A stretch of DNA of 64,000 bases from an uncultured Roseiflexaceae bacterium. GTDB taxonomy: Bacteria > Chloroflexota > Chloroflexia > Chloroflexales > Roseiflexaceae. The position numbers were made by a program, and so were the translations under genes. The DNA lies in contig CALKHR010000163.1 of the NCBI GenBank assembly GCA_937988885.1, positions 73,193-137,192 on the forward strand, written 5' to 3'. Positions 53,341 to 61,365 of the stretch are shown here, in pieces (positions within the stretch are counted from its first letter, which is position 1; every line of letters begins with the position of its first letter). The notes below the pieces were generated by a model. It saw only the letters and a program-made list of their open reading frames with translations, did not search any database and was not told where the DNA came from.

Positions 53341-54621
53341 TTACCAGAAAGGACGAATCGCGTCGGGCGCGGCAGCAGCGGCCAAACGGTGCGGCGTGTT
53401 GCTGGCGTACGGTTGCGCTGTCGTTGTCGCGGCTGTGTGGCCGCCACGGTCGCCAAGATGCGGGTGATGCTGTCCGTTGGTGTTTGTAAAACGTTCGAGC
53501 TTGAACAGGTCGATGTTGTGACGCGTCTCGCCCCGCTCCGCCAGATCGGCCATAATCTCGCCCAACACGCTCACGAACTTGAAGCCGTGGCCCGAGCAGG
53601 GCGACGCAAACGAGATCTGCGGGTAGGTCGGGTGCTTGTCGATGATGAAGTGGCCGTCGGGCGTGTTGGTGAACATACACGACTTCAGCGACATCGTGGG
53701 GCCTGAGCCGTCCGGGAAGTAGCGTTCGGCGAACTCGCGCAGGATCTGCTCGTCGCGCAGGTTCGGCTCGCGGTCGAGCGTTTCGGGATCAACGGCCTCC
53801 TCTAGGTGATGGTAGCGGCCAAACTTGAAGCCGGGCACGCCAAAGACCGGGAAGCCGTAGTAGCGCCCCTCATCGACGAGCAAATTGAAGACCGGGAAAC
53901 GCGTCGGCGCGAAGTATTCCGGGCGAGTCGGCTGCAGCCAGGCCAGCACTTGGCGTTCGGGCGTGAGCAGGCCGCGCAAAATGCTAAGCAGGCTATGGTT
54001 CCACGCGCCAGCCGTAATGACCAGACTCTCGGCCTCGTAGACATCGCGATCGGTGGTGACGCGCACGCCACTGCCGAGCGGCTCCCAGTCCAGCACGCGC
54101 TCGCGGCCATGCACCTCGGCGCCGCAGGCGATCGCCGCGTTGACGTACGAGACGATGCAGCGCTCGGGCACCAAGAAGCCGCCATCGGGCTGGAACACGC
54201 CCAGCGTCTCGTGCGGCATCTTGTAGCCGGGGAAGCGCTCGTTGATCTGGCGTCCCGTCAGCACTTCGTGTTCGAGATCGTATTCGAGCGCCGACTGCAA
54301 CGCGCCTTTGAACACCCAGCTATCGGCGGGGCCAGCGTCGATCGAGCCGGTCAGGTGCAGCAGTTTCTCGCCTGCGCGCTGCTCGATCGAGCGCCATAGC
54401 TCGTAGGATCGCTTGAGCAGCATCACATACGAAGGATGCTCGTAGTAGGGCATGCGGATGATGCGGGTATAGCCGTGCGACGAGCCCATATCGTGCGGGA
54501 TGTCGAAGCGCTCCAGCCCCAGCACGCGCTTGCCGCGCTTGGCCAGTTCGTAGACTGTAGCGCTGCCTACGCCGCCCACGCCCACCACGATCGTGTTGTA
54601 GCGTTTGGTTAATCGGTTCAT
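53341..54621 (-). CDS. Monomeric sarcosine oxidase-like FAD enzyme
   Basis: 426 residues. The Rossmann FAD-binding start is YNTIVVGVGGVGSATVYELAKRG, and DMGSSHGYTRIIR follows as in MSOX and N-methyltryptophan oxidase. Cys315 in KSCMFTNTPDGHFIID matches the cysteine that carries covalent FAD in MSOX. It oxidatively removes an N-methyl group from sarcosine or a related amine, giving formaldehyde or a folate-bound C1 unit with the neighbouring GcvT-like protein. About 35 residues after residue 390 are His/Ala/Pro-rich and beyond the family's usual end. Confidence 0.92.
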   Translation of the reverse strand: MNRLTKRYNTIVVGVGGVGSATVYELAKRGKRVLGLERFDIPHDMGSSHGYTRIIRMPYYEHPSYVMLLKRSYELWRSIEQRAGEKLLHLTGSIDAGPADSWVFKGALQSALEYDLEHEVLTGRQINERFPGYKMPHETLGVFQPDGGFLVPERCIVSYVNAAIACGAEVHGRERVLDWEPLGSGVRVTTDRDVYEAESLVITAGAWNHSLLSILRGLLTPERQVLAWLQPTRPEYFAPTRFPVFNLLVDEGRYYGFPVFGVPGFKFGRYHHLEEAVDPETLDREPNLRDEQILREFAERYFPDGSGPTMSLKSCMFTNTPDGHFIIDKHPTYPQISFASPCSGHGFKFVSVLGEIMADLAERGETRHNIDLFKLERFTNTNGQHHPHLGDRGGHTAATTTAQPYASNTPHRLAAAAAPDAIRPFW

Positions 54622-54657
54622 GCTTTATTCCATCAGAACAACGCACAACGGCGTTGG

Positions 54658-55854
54658 CTAGGCTTTTGCGCGCAAACGAGCGCCTTGCGGGTCGAAGAAC
54701 GGAGTGGGCGTGACGGTGGCGAGCACGTGATGGTCGCCGATCTGAACGAGCACGCGGCTGCCGGGCCAGGCGTGCGACGTGCGCACGTAGGCCATCGCCA
54801 GGGTTTTGCCGACGCTGTGGCCGCGCCCGCTGACGGTGACGCGCCCGATCTGCTCGCCAGGCAGCAGGCGATCCTTGGTGCTGCCCGATTCGGGGCCGCT
54901 GAACACGCGCTCCTCGGTTGTGGCGACCTGCCCGATGCTAAAGACGCCCGCTCCAGCGGTGGCGGGCACCTCGCCCTGCAGCACCAAGCCGACCCAGCGC
55001 TCCTCGACGCCGCGCTCTTGGATGCGCAGCAGCGCCTCGCGCCCGATGAAACTGCGCTTATCGAAGCGGACCCAGCGGTCGAGGCCCACGTGGAACGGCG
55101 TGTGGCTCTCATCGACATCGGCGCCGTAGAGCACCAAGCCCTTCTCAAGCCGCAAAGTGTGCATGGCCGCCACACCGTACGGCTTCAGGCCGAAGGCGCG
55201 ACCAGCCTGGATCAGGTGATCCCACAGCGCTCCGGCCTCTTCGGCGGGTGTGTAGAGCTCGTAACCGAGTTCGCCCGTGTAGCCCGAACGTGAGATAACC
55301 AGTTCCGTGTCGCCGATGCGGCCCGTGGTGAAGTGGAAGTAGCGCAGCCGCTCCAGGTCGGCATCCTGCACGATGCTGGCGAGGAACTCGCGCGAGCGCG
55401 GCCCCTGCACGACGGGCAGCGCGATCGCAGCGCTGATGTCGGTGACGTAGGCGCTTGTGCCGATTGCTTGCTCGGCGATCCAGCGGGCGGTCTTTTTGCG
55501 CGGGGCCGAACTGGTGACGATCATAAAATGCTCGTCGCTGAATTTGTAGACCGTCACATCGTCGATCAGCCCACCCTCGTGGTTGCACATGCTGGAGTAG
55601 CGCAGCCGACCGGGTTCCAGATCGCGAATCTCATTGACGAGCAGTTGGTTGATCAGGCGCTCGGCACCTGGCCCCTTGATATCGACCTCGCCCATACTGG
55701 AGAGGTCTTGCATCCCAACATTGGTGCGTGTATTGATGTGCTCCTCGACAGGCGAACTGTAGCTGAGCGGAAAGACGTAATCGCCGCCGCCGCGTACCAT
55801 CTGGGCACCCAGGCGAAGGTGGTTATCGTAGAGAGGTGATCGTCGTTCGGGCAT
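54658..55854 (-). CDS. GcvT-family aminomethyltransferase-like protein
   Basis: 398 residues of the tetrahydrofolate-binding GcvT fold. VGMQDLSSMGEVDIKGPGAERLINQLL, SMCNHEGGLIDDVTVYKF, SRSGYTGELGYELYTP and LRLEKGLVLYGADVD are typical, and a C-terminal barrel with GRVTVSGRGHSVGKTLAMAYV completes it. Relatives form the C-terminal half of dimethylglycine and sarcosine dehydrogenases and move the released C1 unit to THF. Here the gene is followed 36 bases later by the sarcosine-oxidase-like gene, which suggests that the two polypeptides act as a split version. AGGAG precedes the ATG. Confidence 0.9.
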   Translation of the reverse strand: MPERRSPLYDNHLRLGAQMVRGGGDYVFPLSYSSPVEEHINTRTNVGMQDLSSMGEVDIKGPGAERLINQLLVNEIRDLEPGRLRYSSMCNHEGGLIDDVTVYKFSDEHFMIVTSSAPRKKTARWIAEQAIGTSAYVTDISAAIALPVVQGPRSREFLASIVQDADLERLRYFHFTTGRIGDTELVISRSGYTGELGYELYTPAEEAGALWDHLIQAGRAFGLKPYGVAAMHTLRLEKGLVLYGADVDESHTPFHVGLDRWVRFDKRSFIGREALLRIQERGVEERWVGLVLQGEVPATAGAGVFSIGQVATTEERVFSGPESGSTKDRLLPGEQIGRVTVSGRGHSVGKTLAMAYVRTSHAWPGSRVLVQIGDHHVLATVTPTPFFDPQGARLRAKA

Positions 55855-55871
55855 CGGAGGCTCCTATTGCT

Positions 55872-56339
55872 TTAGGATACGGAATCTACTGTCGAAGTGC
55901 GCGTGACCACATATCGTCCGTGAAACTGTACCGCAAGTTGGTCGTCTTGCCGAATCTCGGCGTGAAGTTCGAGTCGTGCGCGGTTCTTTTTGCGCAAAAA
56001 TGATAGAAATCGCTCGACACTGCCATCGGTCGGCAAGCAGGCGGTGGCCGCGAAGTCTTGTGTGATGGGTCGCAGGTAGGCGATGGAACTGTCTTGTATC
56101 ACGATGGTGCCGTGCAGCGCCTCGGCATCCAGCAGCAGCCAGATCAGGCTCCAGCAGGTCAGCGTGACGAGCGCGTTCAGGCTGCCCGCGAAGGCGGTCG
56201 CTTTGTGATTGATGTTTGGCTGCAACGGCGCGCCAAGCGTGAGGCAACCGTCCTGATACCGCAGGGCGGTGATGCCAATCGCCTTGGCGATCGGGATTTC
56301 GTGATCGAGTGTGGCTTGAAGGCGGGCTAGAGTTGTCAT
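55872..56339 (-). CDS. YiiD_C-type thioesterase-domain protein
   Basis: 155 residues with a hot-dog fold. PLQPNINHKATAFAGSLNALVTLTCW resembles the Pfam thioesterase_put/YiiD_C domain (N-H-x-T-A-F-A-G-S). QDSSIAYLRPITQDFAATACLP is the second strand region. It may hydrolyse an acyl-CoA or acyl-carrier thioester. Its ATG overlaps the stop of the upstream DinB gene by four bases (ATGA). Why a thioesterase sits inside a demethylation cluster is not clear. Confidence 0.82.
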   Translation of the reverse strand: MTTLARLQATLDHEIPIAKAIGITALRYQDGCLTLGAPLQPNINHKATAFAGSLNALVTLTCWSLIWLLLDAEALHGTIVIQDSSIAYLRPITQDFAATACLPTDGSVERFLSFLRKKNRARLELHAEIRQDDQLAVQFHGRYVVTRTSTVDSVS

Positions 56340-56803
56340 CGCAGTGTGTCCATCCAGGCGCGCAGCGTGACGATCTGCTCCAAGTGCGTGCTATCGTGAT
56401 CGACCAGCAACTGCACTTGGTCGCGGAATCGCGATGGCCCCAGCGTTTCGTGCACCAAGCGGCGTGCCCACTGGTGCTGGCTGAGGCCGCGCAGAAAGGT
56501 CAGCGTTTCGTTACGGCGCTCGCAGAACTGTTCGTAAAGTTCGTGCAGCGGATACTGCAGATCGTGAATGCTGGGATCGGGATGAATGTATGGCACCGTT
56601 GGCGTGTCCTGCTCGATGATCAGGCGCAGCCGCTCTTGATAGGCGACCTCGTTCACGCTGAGGTGCGCCACAACTTCTGCCACGCCCCACTGATCTGGCG
56701 CGGGACGGCGCAGGGCCATCGTCGCGCTGACTGGGCGCAGCAGGCGGGCTAAGTCGCGTGGTGTTGCGGCGAGGGCATCGATCAAGACACTGCGTCGGCT
56801 CAT
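56336..56803 (-). CDS. DinB/YfiT-like metal-binding protein
   Basis: 155 residues of the four-helix DinB bundle. The three-histidine metal site appears complete: VAHLSVNE, and DHDSTHLEQI with two histidines in the last helix. ALRRPAPDQWGVAEVVAHL is the usual PxxxWS-like start. Such proteins may be thiol S-transferases. Both ends overlap neighbouring genes by four bases (ATGA), so its production is tied to the corrinoid activator and the thioesterase. Confidence 0.85.
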   Translation of the reverse strand: MSRRSVLIDALAATPRDLARLLRPVSATMALRRPAPDQWGVAEVVAHLSVNEVAYQERLRLIIEQDTPTVPYIHPDPSIHDLQYPLHELYEQFCERRNETLTFLRGLSQHQWARRLVHETLGPSRFRDQVQLLVDHDSTHLEQIVTLRAWMDTLR

Positions 56804-58830
56804 CGGCGTTCTCGTCGTTCACGTCGGCGTTGGGCGCGGGCATCCTCGCTGGCAGCGGCACGGGCTGGCAGTATGCCAAGCTCGTCGAGATGCGGGAAGG
56901 CATCGCTGGCATGCGGTAGATGGATGGCCCCAACGAATTCGGCTTGAAAACTGGGATCGATCGCGGTTTCGATGTACTCGACCCGACGGGCGAGTTGATT
57001 GGCTTCGCGGCGGCGCTGACGACTGAGCAGGGCGATGCGCGCGCCATCGCCAGCTGCATTACCGACGGCGTACACTTTATCGAGCGCGCAATCGGGGAAC
57101 AGCCCAAGCACCATCGCGTGCAGTGGGTCGATGTAGCTGCCGAACGCGCCCGCCAACACGATCTTATCGACCTGTGTGACGCCGCGCCGTTGCATCAGCA
57201 GCTTGCAGCCCGTGTAGAGCGCAGCCTTCGCCAACTGAATGTTGCGTACGTCGTCCTGCGTGACGACGATCGGTGTGCCCGTGGCGGTCTGTTCGGCGGT
57301 CGCCAGCACGTATTCGGCCTTGGTGCCGTTCCAGCGCACCCGTTCAAGCGGCAGATCGCTGCCAGCCTCGGCGAAACGCCCGTCGTGGCGGATGATCCGC
57401 GCCATAAACAACTCGGCCACCGCCTCGATGATGCCGGAGCCGCAGATACCCGTCGCGCCGATCTCCTCGGGCGCCAACTCGTCCGACCACGCCTCTTTGC
57501 CGATCACCTTGAAGCGCGGCTCGCCCGTGGTGCGGTCGATGCGCACGCGCTCGATGGCGCCAGGTGCGGCGCGTTGGCCGTGCGTGATCTGTGCGCCCTC
57601 GAAGGCCGGGCCGGTTGGGCTGCTACAGCTCTGCAATCGGTTGCGGTCGCCCAGCACGATCTCGGCGTTGGTGCCCACGTCGATCAGCAGCATCAACTCG
57701 TCGCTCTGTTCGGGCGATTCGGCGATCAGCACGCCTACGTTGTCGGAGCCGACATGTCCCGCCTCCAGCGCCATGCAGTGCACGTTCGCGCCGTGGTGCA
57801 GCTTGAGGCCCAGATCGCGCGCCTTGATGTCGAGCGCGGCGTGGGTGGCCAGCGTGAAGGGCGCGGCACCCAGATCGGTCGGGTCGAGGCCCAGCAGGAT
57901 GTGGTGCATTACGGTGTTGGCGGCGATCACGATCTCGTGGATGTCGCGGGCGCGCAGCCCGGCGGCGTGCGCGGCCAGACCCGCGAGCTTGTTCAATCCC
58001 GCGATCATGGCCTGCTGCATCTTGGCCAGGCCGTCGTCGTGCATCATCGCGTAGCTGACGCGGCTCATCAGGTCTTCGCCGTAGGTGACCTGCGGGTTCA
58101 TAATCGCCTCGGTGGCGAGCACCGCGCCAGTGCGCAGATCGCACAGGTGCGCGGCCACTGTCGTCGAGCCGACATCGACCGCCAAGCCGTACAGCCCCTC
58201 GTGATAGCCGGGACGCACGTCGATCACCTCGCGGTCGTCCCACACCACCACGGTGATGCGCTGCTTGCCCTGCTTGAGCGCCGGGCCAAGTTGGCGCAGC
58301 GCGGGCAGGTCGATCCGCAGGTCGCGGAGTCCCCATTCCCGCTCAAGGGCTTGCTGAAGCCGTTCCCAATCGCCGTCACGTTCGCCAAGCGCGTGTGGCG
58401 CAACTTCCACATAAAACTGCCGCAGAATCGGGTCGATGGTGATCGCCCGCTCGGTGGCGCTTTTGCGAATGATCTGCTTGCGGGCCTGGCTTTCGGGCGG
58501 CACGCTGATCACTAGATCGCCCTGCACGCAGGCCACGCACGAGAGCCGCGATGCGTCGGGCTCGCCCCAATTGTGGTCGGCGAAATACTCCCGTTCGGTC
58601 GCGGTCGGGCCGGAGACGTGCGCGGTGCTGGATTCGATGCCGTATTTGGGGAAACTGCCCTGCTCCACGCGTATGCGGCACTTGCCGCAGGTCTGCCTGC
58701 CGCCGCAGATGCTATCGACATCGACGCCGAGTTGGCGCGCTGTCTCGAGCAGGGTGGTGCCTGCTGCGACGCGCCCCTGGCGACCTGATGGTTGAAAAAC
58801 GACGAGATGTGTTGTTGGATCAACGGTCAT
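56800..58830 (-). CDS. Reductive activator of corrinoid proteins (RamA/RACo-like ferredoxin-ASKHA protein)
   Basis: 676 residues. The N-terminal ferredoxin domain carries Cys42, Cys48, Cys51 and a fourth cysteine near 98-101 (CGGRQTCGKC ... SCVAC), which bind a [2Fe-2S] cluster. A linker region follows, then an ASKHA ATPase domain (DUF4445) with GLYGLAVDVGSTTVAAHL, LLIDVGTNAEIVLGDR and the GICGSGIIEAVAELF motif. Proteins of this type use ATP to reduce inactive Co(II) corrinoid to Co(I). The substrate would be the corrinoid protein encoded immediately upstream at 59027-59704. Residues 650-676 are a basic tail. Confidence 0.94.
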   Translation of the reverse strand: MTVDPTTHLVVFQPSGRQGRVAAGTTLLETARQLGVDVDSICGGRQTCGKCRIRVEQGSFPKYGIESSTAHVSGPTATEREYFADHNWGEPDASRLSCVACVQGDLVISVPPESQARKQIIRKSATERAITIDPILRQFYVEVAPHALGERDGDWERLQQALEREWGLRDLRIDLPALRQLGPALKQGKQRITVVVWDDREVIDVRPGYHEGLYGLAVDVGSTTVAAHLCDLRTGAVLATEAIMNPQVTYGEDLMSRVSYAMMHDDGLAKMQQAMIAGLNKLAGLAAHAAGLRARDIHEIVIAANTVMHHILLGLDPTDLGAAPFTLATHAALDIKARDLGLKLHHGANVHCMALEAGHVGSDNVGVLIAESPEQSDELMLLIDVGTNAEIVLGDRNRLQSCSSPTGPAFEGAQITHGQRAAPGAIERVRIDRTTGEPRFKVIGKEAWSDELAPEEIGATGICGSGIIEAVAELFMARIIRHDGRFAEAGSDLPLERVRWNGTKAEYVLATAEQTATGTPIVVTQDDVRNIQLAKAALYTGCKLLMQRRGVTQVDKIVLAGAFGSYIDPLHAMVLGLFPDCALDKVYAVGNAAGDGARIALLSRQRRREANQLARRVEYIETAIDPSFQAEFVGAIHLPHASDAFPHLDELGILPARAAASEDARAQRRRERRERR

Positions 58831-58903
58831 GCAACAAAGCCCACACGCTCACGGACAAGATCGGCGAACGTGTTGATATGTAGTTCGATCACCTATTCGT
58901 TCG

Positions 58904-59002
58904 CGCTCGTCGATCGATGCCCACAAACCGTAGTCGCAGTGCACCGATCAACGAGCGTTCGCGCCATCTTCCACCCTCGTACCAAGCGCTGGACGAGGGT
59001 GC
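58904..59002. repeat. Two consecutive inverted repeats in the gap between corrinoid protein and activator genes
   Basis: CGCTCGTCGATCG (58904-58916) pairs with CGATCAACGAGCG (58946-58958) with one mismatch around 29 bases. CACCCTCGT (58973-58981) pairs perfectly with ACGAGGGTG (58994-59002). Both lie in the mRNA between the two genes. Neither has a T-run, so an RNA stabilising or processing structure is at least as likely as a terminator. Confidence 0.65.
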
Positions 59003-59026
59003 ATTCCGTACCTTTAACGGAGCAGT

Positions 59027-59704
59027 TTAGGCCTTCGCCACCCGTCGGCTTGCCATATGCGCTTTGGCGATCTCGACCGCCACGGCGGCATCGCGTCCAT
59101 ACGCATCGGCGCCGATCTGCTGCGCGAAGTTCTCGGTGACGGGTGCGCCGCCGACCATCACGTAGACGTCGTCGCGCAGTTCTTCGTCTTTGAGCGCCTG
59201 AATGACGACCTTCATATACGGCATAGTGGTGGTGAGCAGCGCGCTCATGCCGATGATGTCGGGCTGGTGCTCCTGGATCGCGTTGAGGAATTTTTCGGCG
59301 TCGTTGTTGATGCCGAGGTTGATCACCTCGAACCCGGCGCCCTCCATCATCATCGCCACCAAGTTCTTGCCGATGTCGTGGATGTCGCCCTTGACGGTGC
59401 CGATCACCATCTTACCGATGCGCTCGGCCCCGGTCTCAACCAGCAGCGGGCGCAGAATCTCCATGCCGGCCTTCATCGCGTTCGCGGCCATCAGCACTTC
59501 CGGCACGAACAAAATGCCATCGCGGAAATCCGCGCCGACAATATCCATCCCGGCCACCAAGCCATTCGCCAATACATCGGTGGCGCTGTAGCCGCGTTTG
59601 AGTGCTTCCTTCGTCTCCTCGATGATTTCGTCCTTCAAACCATCGTAGAGATCATCCTGCATCTGTAGCCAGAGGTCCTCGTCTGAAAGATCTGAGAAGT
59701 CCAT
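59027..59704 (-). CDS. Corrinoid (B12-binding) methyl carrier protein, MtgC/MttC-like
   Basis: 225 residues. The N-terminal helical cap covers about 1-90. The B12-binding Rossmann domain has DIHDIG (D107-x-H109-D-x-G), with His109 as the lower cobalt ligand, and GMSALLTTTMPYMK and MVGGAPVTENFAQQIGADAYG. It carries the methyl group from the MttB-type enzyme to the acceptor. The gene lies 75 bases after MttB in the same direction and 196 bases before the activator, which fits an MttB-corrinoid-RACo set. Confidence 0.95.
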   Translation of the reverse strand: MDFSDLSDEDLWLQMQDDLYDGLKDEIIEETKEALKRGYSATDVLANGLVAGMDIVGADFRDGILFVPEVLMAANAMKAGMEILRPLLVETGAERIGKMVIGTVKGDIHDIGKNLVAMMMEGAGFEVINLGINNDAEKFLNAIQEHQPDIIGMSALLTTTMPYMKVVIQALKDEELRDDVYVMVGGAPVTENFAQQIGADAYGRDAAVAVEIAKAHMASRRVAKA

Positions 59705-59779
59705 GCATGCCTCCCTGCCAAAGCAAAAGGGTTTGATCGAGACAGCGTATGGCGTTCTGATGGGTTATCCAATACCTGT

Positions 59780-61309
59780 CTAGAAATCGTGCGGTTCGAG
59801 CGCGATCGCCGCGCGGCGGCGAGTCATGAAATCGACGAGCGCCTCGTCGATGGCCGGGTCGAGTGCGGGCGGTGTATAGTTGTCGAGCAGTTGCTTGACC
59901 TTCGCGGCGGCGCGGGTGTAGCTGTCGTGCGCGCCGTTGATGCGCCACTGCTCGTCGGAATGATAATCGAAGAGTTCGGCGCGGTAAAATGCGTCGCGGA
60001 AGTGGCGCATCGTGTGGGCGGTGCCCAAGTAGTGGCCGCCGGGTGGCACCTCGGCCACCGCGTCGAAGGCCAACGCTTCGTCCGACAGATCGACGCCTTT
60101 GGCCCAAGTGTGCAGCATCCCCAGGATCTCGCAGTCGAGCACGAACTTCTCGTACCCCGCGATCAGGCCGTTCTCCAGCCACCCAGCCGCGTGCAGCACG
60201 AAGTTGGTGCGCGCCAACATCGTCGGCTGCATCACCATCACCGATTCGTAGGCGGCCTGCGCATCGGGGATCTTTGAGCTAGAGAACATGCCACCGCCAC
60301 GGAAGGGCAGCCCGTAGCGGCGCGCCATCTGGGCGCTGAGGTACAGGCCGATCTGACTCTCGGGCGTGCCGAAGGTGGGCGAGCCGCTCTGCAAGTCGAT
60401 GGTGGAGAGGAACGAGCCGTAGACGACCGGCGTGCCCGGCTCGATCATCTGGCAGAGCGCGATGCCCGCGAGCGCTTCGGCGTTGAGTTGCGCCAACGTG
60501 CCCGCGATCGAGGTAGGGCTCATTGCGCCAGCCAGAATAAACGGCGTGATGATCAGCGCTTGGCGGGCGCGAGCGTAGACCTTGATGGCCGACAGCATGC
60601 GATCATCGTAGCGGCGCGGGCTGCTGACGTTGATCAGCGAGAGCAGCGCAGGAGTCTCGCGAATACGGTCGGCTCCGAACACGATCTCGGCCATCGCGAC
60701 GCTATCAGCGGCGTTCGGGCCGGAGGTGACCGAACCCATAAACGCCTTGTCGCTGTACTTGATATGACTGTAGAGCATATCCAAGTGGCGCGTGGAGACC
60801 GGCTCGTCGGTCGGCTCGACGATCGTGCCGCCGGAGTGGTGGATGTACGGGCTGAGGTAGGCCAACTTCACAAAATTCTGGAAGTCCTTCAGGGTCGCCT
60901 CGCGCCGCCCGCCCTCTAGGCTCTGGACGAACGGCGGCCCGTAGACGGGCGCGAACACGATTTGGTTGCCGCCAATCACCACGTTGTGTTCCGGGTTGCG
61001 GGCCAACTGCGTGAATTGGCGGGGTGCCATGCTGATGTACTTAGTGATCAGTTCTTCATCGAAAAAGACCGTCTCGCCGCGCACCTCAGCGCCGTGTTGG
61101 CGTAGGATATCGCGCACTTCCTCATCGTAGAAATCGATCCCGAACTCGGCCAGGATGCGCATCGAGGCATCGTGCAGGCGTTGTTCACCTTCGGCGTTCA
61201 GCAGTTCGTAGACAGGCAGATCGTAGGTGATCTGACGGATTGGTGCCGGTGTGCTCGCTCCGGTATGGCGTGCGCGCCGTTCGCGCCTTCGCTCGGTTGC
61301 GTCGGTCAT
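59780..61309 (-). CDS. MttB-superfamily methyltransferase without pyrrolysine (glycine-betaine-type candidate)
   Basis: 509 residues from ATG 61307-61309, with AGAGGTGGGGG in front. A longer in-frame extension to 62122 overlaps fhs and is rejected as shadow. The TMA-methyltransferase barrel shows YELLNAEGEQRLHDASMRILAEFG at its start, LYSHIKYSDKAFMGSVTSG and PSTIAG-like and FGTPESQIG segments. There is no in-frame amber codon anywhere, so the pyrrolysine of true trimethylamine methyltransferases is absent. Non-Pyl members such as MtgB demethylate glycine betaine, and others use proline betaine or carnitine. The neighbouring oxidase and GcvT-like genes favour glycine betaine. Confidence 0.93.
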   Translation of the reverse strand: MTDATERRRERRARHTGASTPAPIRQITYDLPVYELLNAEGEQRLHDASMRILAEFGIDFYDEEVRDILRQHGAEVRGETVFFDEELITKYISMAPRQFTQLARNPEHNVVIGGNQIVFAPVYGPPFVQSLEGGRREATLKDFQNFVKLAYLSPYIHHSGGTIVEPTDEPVSTRHLDMLYSHIKYSDKAFMGSVTSGPNAADSVAMAEIVFGADRIRETPALLSLINVSSPRRYDDRMLSAIKVYARARQALIITPFILAGAMSPTSIAGTLAQLNAEALAGIALCQMIEPGTPVVYGSFLSTIDLQSGSPTFGTPESQIGLYLSAQMARRYGLPFRGGGMFSSSKIPDAQAAYESVMVMQPTMLARTNFVLHAAGWLENGLIAGYEKFVLDCEILGMLHTWAKGVDLSDEALAFDAVAEVPPGGHYLGTAHTMRHFRDAFYRAELFDYHSDEQWRINGAHDSYTRAAAKVKQLLDNYTPPALDPAIDEALVDFMTRRRAAIALEPHDF

Positions 61310-61365
61310 CCCCCACCTCTTGTTGAGCCTTGGGACGCGGTACGCCGCGCCCCAAGGTGTATCAG

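Noticed and set aside
56920..58515. 531-residue frame opposite the corrinoid activator
   Set aside because: The composition is that of a complementary-strand shadow (Gly/Arg/Asp/Val/His-rich), and the activator on the other strand has full motif support.
58915..58945. Similarity between this gap and the 3' end of the IclR gene near 63175 (shared GGTTTGTGGG and flanking bases on the minus strand)
   Set aside because: The match is short and broken. A relic of a second regulator is possible, but chance is as likely.
59780..61309. Pyrrolysine-containing trimethylamine methyltransferase
   Set aside because: No in-frame amber codon exists between the start and the stop, so this is a non-pyrrolysine homologue.
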